64,000 bases of DNA from Candidatus Kapaibacterium sp. (GTDB taxonomy: Bacteria; Bacteroidota; Ignavibacteria; Kapaibacteriales; UBA4661). Position 1 is the first letter of the stretch. Every line of letters starts with the position of its first letter. The stretch covers positions 1-64,000 of the forward strand of contig JALONG010000010.1 in NCBI GenBank assembly GCA_025455065.1, written 5' to 3'. This document shows positions 35,107-43,518 of this stretch, in pieces. The notes under the pieces are model-generated. The model saw nothing but the letters and a program-made list of their open reading frames with translations, had not been told where the DNA came from and did not search any database. The translations under genes were made by a program, and so were the position numbers.

Positions 35107-35200
35107 AGTGACACAGACATTTTTGTCTGTGCGAGTTTTGGTACAGTGTCGCAGCAAAACGCACAGACAAAAATGTCTGTGCCACTGAAGCCTGTTCTTA
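35107..35200. repeat. GTGACACAGACA nested palindrome with flank
   Basis: The left arm AGTGACACAGACATTTTTGT (from 35107, continuing CTGTGCGAG) pairs with the right arm GCACAGACAAAAATGTCTGT ending GCCACT at 35186. The flank GAAGCCTGTTCTTA matches the one after the copy at 20937, then diverges. Confidence 0.85.
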
Positions 35201-35357
35201 AGCTATCAGGGATACTCTTTGTTCTGTCAGATATAATCTGCACCATTGTTACCTGTATTGACACGTATTCTCAAGCCAATTTCCATAACATAAAGAAAAC
35301 CCAGTCCCTGTGCCGCTTCTCCGGCGGCACACTTTTTTTATTTTTTCAAGGGTCAGT

Positions 35358-36110
35358 ATGAATAATATTCGGAAGGTCTCGCAAAGTCTCGTGGTGGCTT
35401 TGGTGACGGTAGTTTGTAGCCGTGCCTTGGTGTTTGCACAAAGTACGGAAAGCGGCGGCGGAACAACGATGCAAGAGCAGCGTGTCACCGAGCGCCGCAC
35501 GGTAACGGACGAAGATGGTAAGGTTTCACGCACCTCTGCGGTGATTGAAACGAAGATAGAAAATATCGCCCCTCCTACGCGGCACTTGATTTATGCTGCT
35601 CCGGTGCGGATGATTTGGATGGCGAATATCGGTTATATGCGGGCAATCAGCAATACGTTTGCTTTTGGTGGCAACATTGATATTCCCACAGCGATTGATA
35701 GCCGCGTACAGAGTGGTTTTGGTATATCGGTCGAAGGGCGATATTATCCGGGCGGGAATGGTTTGCGCGGATTTTACCTTGCTCCGGGCTTGAATTTTCA
35801 CAGTTTCCAAGCCATGCAGTACAGTTTTGGACCGGTAACACCAACGATGCCCAATCCACGTACAACCCCCACACAAGTCACGGCAACGCCCTTTTCCGTA
35901 GCTGCCATCGGCGGTTGGGTGTTTAATTGGGGCGATTTGTCGCTGGATTTTGGCTTGGGCTTCAAAGCCCACTTGATTAGCGGTACTCCGTCGAACACAG
36001 CAACGTTTCCGGTGTATTACGGTGGTGAACGTGGCGTTGGTGCTGTTGGTTTTGACAGTTTTAGCGGCACAATGCCTGTGTTCCGTGTGAATGTCGGATA
36101 TTCATGGTAA
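35358..36110 (+). CDS. Outer-membrane beta-barrel protein, function unknown
   Basis: A 250-residue protein. The ATG at 35358 gives a signal peptide of about 27 residues (MNNIRKVSQSLVVALVTVVC, ending in VFAQ). After a charged linker, alternating amphipathic strands run to the end: MIWMANIGYMRAISNTFAFG, GFGISVEGRYYPGG, GFYLAPGLNFHSF, LSLDFGLGFKAHLISG. The protein closes with FRVNVGYSW, a typical barrel C-terminus with terminal aromatic residue. It resembles small porin-like or DUF3575-type barrels. No function can be assigned. Confidence 0.72.
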   Translation: MNNIRKVSQSLVVALVTVVCSRALVFAQSTESGGGTTMQEQRVTERRTVTDEDGKVSRTSAVIETKIENIAPPTRHLIYAAPVRMIWMANIGYMRAISNTFAFGGNIDIPTAIDSRVQSGFGISVEGRYYPGGNGLRGFYLAPGLNFHSFQAMQYSFGPVTPTMPNPRTTPTQVTATPFSVAAIGGWVFNWGDLSLDFGLGFKAHLISGTPSNTATFPVYYGGERGVGAVGFDSFSGTMPVFRVNVGYSW

Positions 36111-36129
36111 CAGAGCAGAACAGTCTTTG

Positions 36130-36190
36130 AATGCCTACACGGTTTATCTACCAAACAAGCATGGTTTGGTGAACGTTGTAGGCATTTTTT
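36130..36190 (+). terminator. Intrinsic terminator after the barrel gene
   Basis: AATGCCTAC at 36130 pairs with GTAGGCATT ending near 36185, and an inner ACCAAAC/GTTTGGT stem lies within. A T-run (TTTTTTT) follows. Confidence 0.85.
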
Positions 36191-36215
36191 TCACTCACTC
36201 CATTCCATTGCTTCT

Positions 36216-36878
36216 ATGAAACAAACGCACCATCCTCGCGCCAATCTCAACTTAATGAAACTGCTTTTTAAGCCGCACCCTTGGCATGGAATTGAAAGCG
36301 GCGAAGATGCGCCGGAGCGCGTCAATGCGTTTATTGAGATTGTTCCTTCGGATACGATTAAGTACGAAGTAGATAAAGCAAGCGGATATTTGAAAGTGGA
36401 TAGACCGCAGCGTTTCTCGAATATCTGCCCCGCGCTCTACGGCTTCATTCCGCAGACCTATTGCGGTGAGGAAATTGCGCGGTATTGCATGGAAAAAACG
36501 GGGAAAGCAAACATCATCGGTGACGGCGACCCGCTTGACATCTGCGTTCTGGCGGAGAAAAACATCCCGCACGGCGATGTGATTTTGGAAGCCTTGCCCA
36601 TTGGCGGTTTTCGGATGATTGACGACAACGAAGCGGATGATAAAATTATCGCCGTGATGAAGGGCGATGCGGTGTATGGCGAACTCAAGGACATTAGTGA
36701 TTGCCGCGAAGACGTGATAGAGCGCCTTCGGCACTATTTTTTGACCTACAAAAGTATTCCCGGCAAGGGAAAAAAATCGGTGGAAATTTCTCACGTGTAC
36801 GGGCGCGACGAGGCGTACCAAATCATTCGCCACAGTCAAGAAGATTATTGGGCAAAATTTCCGTATTTTGACATCTAA
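36216..36878 (+). CDS. ppa: Inorganic pyrophosphatase (family I)
   Basis: A 220-residue soluble pyrophosphatase that hydrolyses PPi to phosphate and so drives biosynthetic reactions. The metal-binding signature DGDPLDICV (about residues 105-113) contains the three conserved aspartates. IEIVPSDTIKYEVDKASGYL and YGFIPQTYCGEE mark the earlier substrate-binding strands. The C-terminus has the Lys-rich PGKGKKSVEISHVYGRDEAY. It is a little longer than the 175-residue E. coli form. An internal ATG at 36255 (MKLLFKPHPWHGI) would give a more typical N-terminus. Confidence 0.95.
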   Translation: MKQTHHPRANLNLMKLLFKPHPWHGIESGEDAPERVNAFIEIVPSDTIKYEVDKASGYLKVDRPQRFSNICPALYGFIPQTYCGEEIARYCMEKTGKANIIGDGDPLDICVLAEKNIPHGDVILEALPIGGFRMIDDNEADDKIIAVMKGDAVYGELKDISDCREDVIERLRHYFLTYKSIPGKGKKSVEISHVYGRDEAYQIIRHSQEDYWAKFPYFDI

Positions 36879-36950
36879 ACTTACATCTTCGTTTTCTGAA
36901 TTCAAACCAATTCAGAACGTGAGACAATTCCTCCACCTTTGTCTTTGTGC

Positions 36951-38324
36951 ATGAGTAAACACCAAACTATCACTATTGTTGGCGGAGGGCTTGTCGGCTC
37001 ACTGTGTGCAATTTTTCTTGGGAATCGTGATTATGATGTGCATCTGTTTGACAGGCGACGTGATATGCGCCTCACCGGTGCAGAGCGTGGGCGGTCTATC
37101 AATTTAGCGCTTTCGCACAGAGGTCTGCGGGCGCTCGAAGCCGCCGGAGTTGGTGCGCACATAGAAACAATCGGTATTCCGATGCGCGGCAGGATGATTC
37201 ACAACACCGACGGAGGAACGGTTTTTCAGCCTTACGGCAAAGAGGGCGAGGCGATTTACTCAGTTTCTCGCGGCGGCTTGAATGAACTCCTACTGAACGT
37301 CGCTGACCGTCACCCCCACGTCCATTTCCATTTTGAAGAGCGCTGTCACGATGTGAACCTTGATGCCGCAAGTGCAGTATTTATGCGCTCTGACGGAACG
37401 TTGCATGAAGTGAAGGCTGATTGTCTTATCGGCGCAGACGGCGCATATTCGGCGGTGCGGGGAGTGATGCAAAAACAAGGGCGATTTAATTACGAGCAGT
37501 TCTATTTGGATCACGGCTACAAAGAACTGACTATACCCGCCGCACCCGATGGAAGCTGGGTTGTAGAGAAAAATGCCCTGCATATTTGGCCCCGTGGACG
37601 CTATATGTTCATCGCTCTGCCAAACACGGACGGCTCGTTTACGTGTACGCTATTTCTTCCTTTCAAGAGCAACCGTGCCGATGAGCCTTCCTTTGAAGAT
37701 TTAGACTCCGAAGAAGCAGTGATGCAGTTTTTCCGCTCGTCATTTCCCGATGCCGTACCGTGTATGCCGAATTTGGTTGAAGAATTTTTTGCTAATCCCA
37801 CCTCCAGCCTTGTAACAGTACGGTGTTCACCGTGGATTCACCATGACAGCGCAATGCTCATTGGCGATGCGGCACACGCAATCGTGCCGTTTTACGGGCA
37901 GGGTATGAATGCGGGATTTGAGGACTGCCGTATTTTTGATGAATTGCTTACCAAACACGATGACCATTGGTTAGAAGCAATGCAAGAATACAACACCGTC
38001 CGCAAACCCAATGGTGATGCGATTGCGCGTCTGGCAATGCAAAATTTTGTTGAGATGAGTGAGCGCGTTGCTGACCCGATGTTTTTACTCCGAAAAAAAA
38101 TTGAGCAACGCTGCCAAAGCCTGTATCCAAGTGCTTTTCAGCCGGTCTATTCTATGGTAACATTTTCCCACATCCCCTATTCCGAAGCGCTCAAAGAAAT
38201 GGAGCGTCAAGATGCAGTATTTGAGCGGGTTTTGAGGTTGGAATCTATTCGAGAGCGTTGGAATACTCCCGAAGGAGATGCTGCGGTGCAAGCAGTCTTG
38301 ATCTCTGCGGGGTATGCGGTGTAA
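36951..38324 (+). CDS. kmo: Kynurenine 3-monooxygenase
   Basis: A 457-residue FAD-dependent hydroxylase of the KMO type. The dinucleotide-binding motif ITIVGGGLVGSLCAIFLG lies at the N-terminus, followed by the KMO-like RSINLALSHRGLRALEAAG and GRMIH. The second FAD motif is LIGDAAHAIVPFYGQGMNAG (about residues 303-322), where the FYGQGMN segment is diagnostic for KMO. A C-terminal hydrophobic segment as in eukaryotic KMO is not obvious. It hydroxylates L-kynurenine in tryptophan breakdown or de novo NAD synthesis. No other kynurenine-pathway gene lies in the window. The ATG at 36951 is preferred to an in-frame TTG four codons upstream. Confidence 0.93.
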   Translation: MSKHQTITIVGGGLVGSLCAIFLGNRDYDVHLFDRRRDMRLTGAERGRSINLALSHRGLRALEAAGVGAHIETIGIPMRGRMIHNTDGGTVFQPYGKEGEAIYSVSRGGLNELLLNVADRHPHVHFHFEERCHDVNLDAASAVFMRSDGTLHEVKADCLIGADGAYSAVRGVMQKQGRFNYEQFYLDHGYKELTIPAAPDGSWVVEKNALHIWPRGRYMFIALPNTDGSFTCTLFLPFKSNRADEPSFEDLDSEEAVMQFFRSSFPDAVPCMPNLVEEFFANPTSSLVTVRCSPWIHHDSAMLIGDAAHAIVPFYGQGMNAGFEDCRIFDELLTKHDDHWLEAMQEYNTVRKPNGDAIARLAMQNFVEMSERVADPMFLLRKKIEQRCQSLYPSAFQPVYSMVTFSHIPYSEALKEMERQDAVFERVLRLESIRERWNTPEGDAAVQAVLISAGYAV

Positions 38325-38387
38325 TTGTTGTGTACTTCTGTGAAACTCCCATCCCATTTTTTTCACATTTAATTGTTTATTGTTGTT

Positions 38388-41285
38388 ATGAAAAATGTCG
38401 TTGCAATGACCTTGCCAAAGCAAGGTTTGAAGCGGACATTGAGTGCGTTGTGCGCCGCCCTTGTGGTGATTGGCGGCACATTGCACCTTCCGCTTTTTGC
38501 GCAGAAAAAAGGCGCAAAACCTACTCCACCAGCCGCCGCGCCTGCTGTACAGTCGGCTGCTGCTCCTTCGGCTGTTGCCGCATCTACGCCTGCTGCACTG
38601 CCCACGCCGGAGAAATATACGTCGGTGGAAGGCATCACGGAATACCGTTTGCCGAATGGTCTTCGCATTCTGCTCTTCCCAGACCAATCCAAACCGACGA
38701 TTACCGTGAATATCACGTATTTAGTGGGTTCGCGGCATGAGAATTACGGAGAAACAGGCATGGCGCACCTTTTGGAACACCTCGTGTTCAAAGGCACACC
38801 CAAGCACCCGAATATCCCCGATGAACTCACCAAACACGGTGCTCGCCCGAATGGTACAACGTGGCTCGACCGCACGAATTATTTCGAGACTTTCTCCGCA
38901 ACGGACGAAAACCTCGAATGGGCGTTGGACTTGGAAGCTGACCGTATGGTCAATTCCTTCATTGCGAAAAAAGACCTCGAAAGCGAGATGACGGTTGTGC
39001 GGAATGAGTTTGAGTCGGGTGAAAATAACCCGTTTTCAATTCTGCTCCAGCGTGTTATTTCTACCTCGTATTTGTGGCATAATTACGGCAAATCTACCAT
39101 TGGCGCACGTGCAGACTTGGAAAATGTACCGATTGACCGGCTGCAAGCCTTCTACCGCAACTATTACCAGCCGGACAACGCTATTTTGCTCGTTGCGGGA
39201 AAATTTGACGAGAAAAAAACTCTCGGTTTGATTACGAAGTATTTTGCGCCGATTCCTCGCCCGACGCGAGTTTTGCAGAAAACCTACACACTCGACCCGA
39301 CACAAGACGGAGAGCGCTATGTAACGCTGCGTCGCACAGGAGATATTCAAATTGCTGCGGCTGCATACAAAATTTGCGCCGGTTCGCATCCTGATTATCC
39401 GGCGTTGGAAATGCTCAATCATATTTTGTCGGAAGACGGTACGGGAAGGCTGTATAAGGCGCTTGTTGATACGAAAAAAGCAAGCAGTGTAAGCGGTTTC
39501 CCGTTCCAATTACGGGAACCCGGCATTATGTTTTTCTCGACGGAAGTCCGCGTACAGCAGTCATTGGATTCTGCACGGCAGATTTTTCTTGCTGTGCTTG
39601 ATTCTGCGGCAACAATGAAATTTACCAAAGAAGATGTTGAACGCGCACGCACGGCACTGTTGAAAAATATTCAACTGACTTTGAATAACGCTGACCGTGT
39701 TGGTTTGGATTTAAGCGAATTTATGGCACAAGGTGATTGGCGCTTGTTTTTCCTAACACGTGACCGTATCGAAAAAGTAACGGTTGAGGATGTTCAGCGT
39801 GTGGCAGCGCTTTATTTGAAGCCCTCGAACCGTACAACGGGTGTGTTTATCCCAACCGAAAAACCCGACCGCACAGAAATCCCCGCTACGCCCGACGTGG
39901 ACGCGCTTGTGAAAGATTACAAAGGCAAAGAAGCAATCGCCGCCGGTGAAGCATTTGACCCGTCGCCGGAAAACATTGAAGCCCGCACCAAACGAGTGCT
40001 TCCGGGGGGTGATTTGGGGCAGCTTTCAACAGCATTTTTGAGCAAAAAAACACGTGGTGGCAGTGTTGCAGCCCGCATTGCTGTTCGTTTTGGTGATGAA
40101 ACCAGCTTGACGGGCAAAGGTACGGCACACGAAGTAACCGCACAAATGCTGCTTCGCGGCACGAAATCGAAAACCCGTGAGCAAATCCAAGACGCTATCA
40201 ACAGCCTCAAAGCACGACTAAACATCTTCCCAAGCGGTCAAAGCGTTGTTGCGATTGTCGAGACCACACGCGAAAACCTTCCCGCGCTGATGAAACTTAT
40301 CGGCGAGGCGTTCCGTGAGCCTGCTTTTGCGGACAAAGAATTTGAATCGCTGAAGCAAGAAACGCTCGCAGGTTATGAATCGCAGCGCTCCGAGCCGACG
40401 GCTGTGGCTTCTATTGCGCTTCAAAAGCACCTTTCGCCGTATCCGAAAGGACACATTTTTAGTGTGAACTCGATTGACGAAAGCGTTGTCAATTTGAAGG
40501 CATTAACGCTGGATGACGTGAAAAAATTCTACCAAGAATTTTACGGTGCTTCCGATGCGCAAGTAAGCGTGGTGGGTGATTTTGACGAAGCAGAAATCGG
40601 CAAAATTGTCCGCGAAATGTTCGGTTCATGGAAAAGCCCGAAACCTTTCAAACGCATTGAATCCAAACGCAAAGAGGTGGAAACGGTCAATCTGAAACTC
40701 GAAACCCCTGACAAAGCAAATGCGTTTTTCCTCGCAGGCGTAACGATGCCGATGCGCAATGATGACGCGGATTATCCGGCACTGGTGCTTGGAAATTATA
40801 TGCTCGGTGGCGGCTTCCTCAATTCCCGTTTGGCTGTGCGGATTCGCCAAAAAGACGGACTCAGCTACGGCGTAGGTTCGCAATTTAGCGCGGGTTCGTT
40901 GGATAAAGTCGGTTCGTTTAACGGATTTGCTATTTACGCACCGCAAAACCTGGAAAAACTCGAAAAGGCGTTCAAAGAAGAAATTGAGCGGGCTTTGAAG
41001 GAAGGTTTTACCGAAGAAGAGGTGAAATCAGCGAAATCGGGCTATTTGCAATCGCAAACCGTCAATCGCTCGCAAGACGCAGGTTTGGCAAGCCGTTTGA
41101 ACGATTACCTCTTCATCAAGCGTACACTGCTTTGGGACAAAGATTTGGAAACGAAAATTGCGGCACTTACGCCTGACCAAATCGCAACGGCAATGCGTAA
41201 ATGGATTGACCCCGCGAAAATCAACATCGTCAAAGCAGGAGATTTTGCGAAAGCCGCGAAAGATGCTACTGCGGGCGGGAAATAA
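38388..41285 (+). CDS. Double-domain M16 zinc protease, exported
   Basis: A 965-residue protein. A signal peptide is visible (NVVAMTLPKQ to LPLFAQ), followed by a Pro/Ala linker. The first M16 unit has the inverted zinc motif HLLEH (about residues 127-131, in MAHLLEHLVFKGT) and the downstream glutamate in EMTVVRNEFE (about 205). The second half (about 530-950) repeats the fold without HxxEH and is presumably the inactive partner (LSYGVGSQFSAGSLDKVGSF). This is the pitrilysin/PqqL-like layout of periplasmic peptidases. It starts at the ATG at 38388. A terminator follows at 41317. Confidence 0.92.
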   Translation: MKNVVAMTLPKQGLKRTLSALCAALVVIGGTLHLPLFAQKKGAKPTPPAAAPAVQSAAAPSAVAASTPAALPTPEKYTSVEGITEYRLPNGLRILLFPDQSKPTITVNITYLVGSRHENYGETGMAHLLEHLVFKGTPKHPNIPDELTKHGARPNGTTWLDRTNYFETFSATDENLEWALDLEADRMVNSFIAKKDLESEMTVVRNEFESGENNPFSILLQRVISTSYLWHNYGKSTIGARADLENVPIDRLQAFYRNYYQPDNAILLVAGKFDEKKTLGLITKYFAPIPRPTRVLQKTYTLDPTQDGERYVTLRRTGDIQIAAAAYKICAGSHPDYPALEMLNHILSEDGTGRLYKALVDTKKASSVSGFPFQLREPGIMFFSTEVRVQQSLDSARQIFLAVLDSAATMKFTKEDVERARTALLKNIQLTLNNADRVGLDLSEFMAQGDWRLFFLTRDRIEKVTVEDVQRVAALYLKPSNRTTGVFIPTEKPDRTEIPATPDVDALVKDYKGKEAIAAGEAFDPSPENIEARTKRVLPGGDLGQLSTAFLSKKTRGGSVAARIAVRFGDETSLTGKGTAHEVTAQMLLRGTKSKTREQIQDAINSLKARLNIFPSGQSVVAIVETTRENLPALMKLIGEAFREPAFADKEFESLKQETLAGYESQRSEPTAVASIALQKHLSPYPKGHIFSVNSIDESVVNLKALTLDDVKKFYQEFYGASDAQVSVVGDFDEAEIGKIVREMFGSWKSPKPFKRIESKRKEVETVNLKLETPDKANAFFLAGVTMPMRNDDADYPALVLGNYMLGGGFLNSRLAVRIRQKDGLSYGVGSQFSAGSLDKVGSFNGFAIYAPQNLEKLEKAFKEEIERALKEGFTEEEVKSAKSGYLQSQTVNRSQDAGLASRLNDYLFIKRTLLWDKDLETKIAALTPDQIATAMRKWIDPAKINIVKAGDFAKAAKDATAGGK

Positions 41286-41316
41286 CGAGTATTTTTTCTC
41301 TGCCAAAAAAAACATC

Positions 41317-41353
41317 AAAGCCGCTTCAAACCTCGTGTTTGGAGCGGCTTTTG
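41317..41353 (+). terminator. Hairpin terminator after the M16 protease gene
   Basis: AAAGCCGCTTCAAAC (41317-41331) pairs with GTTTGGAGCGGCTTT (41337-41351) around a short loop, with one G-T pair. It is flanked by A-rich sequence upstream and TTTTG downstream, so it could end transcripts from both sides. Confidence 0.85.
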
Positions 41354-41530
41354 TGTAATGACACGTTTTTTTTTGATGTAATGACATTTTTTCTGAAACT
41401 TTTCGGCACGGCTTGCGTTTAGAAAGAAGTGTACATAAGCAAACGATGAAAAGGCACATTTCAGGTACAGTTTTTGCTCATTCACACCACACAAAGCATT
41501 TTTGCATATCAGTCTCAAGGAAATGTCATC

Positions 41531-41704
41531 ATGGAACTCTTCAAAAAAATAGCGTTAGTCGTCGGTGCATTTGTGATTGCAGGGTTTATTCTGCGCATCA
41601 TTTTTGGCATCCTCGGCGCAATTTTCTCCATTAAAGGGCTGCTGCTCATTGCGGCTATCGGTATTCCGATTTACCTTATTGCCGAGAAGAAATTTTTGCG
41701 TTGA
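41531..41704 (+). CDS. 57-residue hydrophobic membrane protein
   Basis: The ATG at 41531 starts MELFKKIALVVGAFVIAGFI, and the protein continues through two closely spaced membrane helices (about residues 7-32 and 35-51) to a basic end (EKKFLR). It lies alone between the M16 terminator and a palindromic repeat. No family recognised; its coding status rests on the good membrane-protein pattern and on the absence of a better explanation. Confidence 0.55.
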   Translation: MELFKKIALVVGAFVIAGFILRIIFGILGAIFSIKGLLLIAAIGIPIYLIAEKKFLR

Positions 41705-41720
41705 TGGGCGGCTGTGGTTG

Positions 41721-41814
41721 TCCACGAATATCACGAATCTTTACGAATAGTAACGAGACACTCAACGATAAAATCACAACTTGTGTTTCATCCAAGATTC
41801 GTGCGATTCGTGGA
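41721..41814. repeat. CACGAAT periodic palindrome
   Basis: The left arm TCCACGAATATCACGAATCT carries (C)ACGAAT at 9-10 base steps. The right arm AAGATTCGTGCGATTCGTGG, plus a final A, is the reverse complement of much of it. It separates the small membrane protein gene from the convergent ATP-grasp gene. Confidence 0.78.
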
Positions 41815-41849
41815 AAAAATAGACCGCAACGCAAGATTGAATGCGGTTT

Positions 41850-42767
41850 CTAGTCACATTTTTGGTTCATCCAATCGTGAACTGCCTGTGCAAAGCGCTC
41901 CGGCGCACCCTCACTCGTGCGTAAATACAGTGACGGTTCTATCAGTTCCAACTCCATGAGTGCAAAAGCATCTTCCTTGCCATAGTCGGAAAGCCGCACT
42001 ACATCTACCCTCGCATACATCGGCGTACCGAAGCGTAATTCTTTGAGTGTCTGCATCACATTTCCTGTCTGCTCCAAAAGCGCATCGTAATGCGGCGTAG
42101 CATCCTTAACTGCTTCGCGGATGTCGCCTCCATGTTCTTCTTGCACACGAAAATCGTCCTCGGCGGGAGTTTTGATAATCGCATGGCTAAATTTTCCGTT
42201 GAAATAAAACACCGAATACTCTCCTTCCCGCACCACTGCTTTGAGGAAAGGCTGCACCATGTATGAACGTGTCCGAAAGGCATCATGCAGCACAGGCAGC
42301 ATTTCTGCGGCGTTATCGGGACGCACACGGTAGGTGTGGTCAGCATTAGCGCTGATGGTGGGTTTAACGATAATCTCTTCTGCTTGAAGCGCTTCAAACC
42401 AGCTTTCTAGGGGCATTTCCGAACTTGCCTCTCCCCAGAGCGTAGGAACAATGCCTATTCCGACTTGCTCTAAATCACGAAGATAGGTTTTATCCATGTT
42501 CCAGCGCACGATTTTAAGCGGGTTTTGCAAAATCGTATTACTGTCCGCAATGCGCTCCAATGTTTGCAAAAAGGTATCGGGGTCTTGCTGGTAATCCCAC
42601 GGAGTGCGGATAAGAACGAGGTTGTAATCGCTCCAATCAACATCGGTGCGTCGCCACGAGACGGGAATAATTTCCCAGCCGAGCGCGGTAAAATGCGGGT
42701 AGGCGAGTTCGTCGTCAATAACGAAATCGGCGCTGTTGTCCATTGTCAGGGAAGCAATTTTGAGCAT
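41850..42767 (-). CDS. Orphan ATP-grasp ligase (RimK/DcsG-like)
   Basis: A 305-residue protein. The N-terminal third is a Rossmann-like preATP domain (LVLIRTPWDYQQDP near residue 50). The central ATP-grasp part has EEIIVKPTISANADHTYRV (about 128-147) and SYMVQPFLKAVVREGEYSVF, with FNGKFSHAIIKTP. The C-terminal metal-binding region is ALMELELIEPSLYLRT. The IIVKPTISANADHT pattern is shared with DcsG-like and glutathione-synthetase-like ligases, which join a carboxylate to an amine or thiol. No biosynthetic partner gene is adjacent, so the substrate is open. Confidence 0.78.
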   Translation of the reverse strand: MLKIASLTMDNSADFVIDDELAYPHFTALGWEIIPVSWRRTDVDWSDYNLVLIRTPWDYQQDPDTFLQTLERIADSNTILQNPLKIVRWNMDKTYLRDLEQVGIGIVPTLWGEASSEMPLESWFEALQAEEIIVKPTISANADHTYRVRPDNAAEMLPVLHDAFRTRSYMVQPFLKAVVREGEYSVFYFNGKFSHAIIKTPAEDDFRVQEEHGGDIREAVKDATPHYDALLEQTGNVMQTLKELRFGTPMYARVDVVRLSDYGKEDAFALMELELIEPSLYLRTSEGAPERFAQAVHDWMNQKCD

Positions 42768-42846
42768 GGTTTTGTTGAAGAAAGTGATAGAATTTCATAT
42801 AATTGTCGGTGCCAAATATCTGCGCGAGTTTAGGTTCAGCACGTAC

Positions 42847-42878
42847 TTTGGTTTTCGATTTTGGTTGGCGTATATTTG
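42847..42878 (+). promoter_or_regulatory. Bacteroidota-type promoter for the DUF4160-DUF2442 pair
   Basis: TTTG (42847-42850) and TATATTTG (42871-42878) lie 20 bases apart, matching TTTG-N19-21-TAnnTTTG exactly. The transcript would begin near 42885, which makes the ATG at 42884 unusable and supports the one at 42914. Confidence 0.7.
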
Positions 42879-42913
42879 TCAAAATGTTATCTGCAATTAT
42901 TTTCTCGCTTGCG

Positions 42914-43219
42914 ATGCCTGTTTTGTACCGATACTTGGGCATAGAAGTTCTGTTTTTTAGCAACGACCATTTGCCTATTCATGTTCACGGTGTATATCAA
43001 GACTGTGAATCTAAAGCAGAAATTTTTATGCGTGATGGTAAAGTTCACGAAATTATCTTCACAGAAATTAAGAACGCAAAATCATTACCCACACAGCAAC
43101 AGCGAGACTTTGAAAGCCTTGTGCGAGTGAAAGCGGATGAAATCGTTCAACGTTGGATAGAGTATTTTGTGCTTCAAAAGAAAATATCCTCAACGACCAT
43201 AACAAGGAGAATTAAATGA
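42914..43219 (+). CDS. DUF4160 domain protein
   Basis: A 101-residue protein. The opening MPVLYRYLGIEVLFFSNDHL followed by PIHVHGVYQD is the DUF4160 signature (family members usually read MPxxxR..G..FxFYSNE...PHVHV). The rest (EIFMRDGKVHEIIFTEIKNA and the KADEIVQRWIEYF helix) fits. The start is chosen from the family and the mapped promoter. Its TGA overlaps the ATG of the DUF2442 gene (ATGA), so the two are translationally coupled. The function is not established. The repeated pairing with DUF2442 in bacteria suggests a two-part system, perhaps toxin-antitoxin-like. Confidence 0.85.
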   Translation: MPVLYRYLGIEVLFFSNDHLPIHVHGVYQDCESKAEIFMRDGKVHEIIFTEIKNAKSLPTQQQRDFESLVRVKADEIVQRWIEYFVLQKKISSTTITRRIK

Positions 43220-43473
43220 TAACCTCCGTAGAAATTATTGCGATAGAAAAAGCAGAATATCTTGGTGCTTACACAATAAGGTTTTCTTTTACTGACGGTA
43301 CGGAACGCATCATTGATTTTGAGCCGTTTCTACGGGCAGCCGCCAATGAAATGACAACAAAATACCTATCGCTCAAAGAATTTTGCACGTTTGAAATCAA
43401 ACATCGAAACATTTCGTGGAATGACTACGAAATGTGTTTCCCGCTTGCAAGTCTGTATGAAGGAAAACTCTGA
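43216..43473 (+). CDS. DUF2442 domain protein
   Basis: An 85-residue protein matching DUF2442: SVEIIAIEKAEYLGAYTIRF near the start, then the hallmark FTDGTERIIDFEPFL (about residues 28-42) and a C-terminal ISWNDYEMCFPLASLYEG. Small DUF2442 proteins are often encoded next to DUF4160 proteins and have been considered DNA-binding or antitoxin-like. That is not shown here. The start overlaps the upstream stop codon by four bases. Confidence 0.85.
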   Translation: MITSVEIIAIEKAEYLGAYTIRFSFTDGTERIIDFEPFLRAAANEMTTKYLSLKEFCTFEIKHRNISWNDYEMCFPLASLYEGKL

Positions 43474-43518
43474 TATTTTGTAGCAAAAGCCCAAGATTTG
43501 CGGCTTGTAGGAACATTG

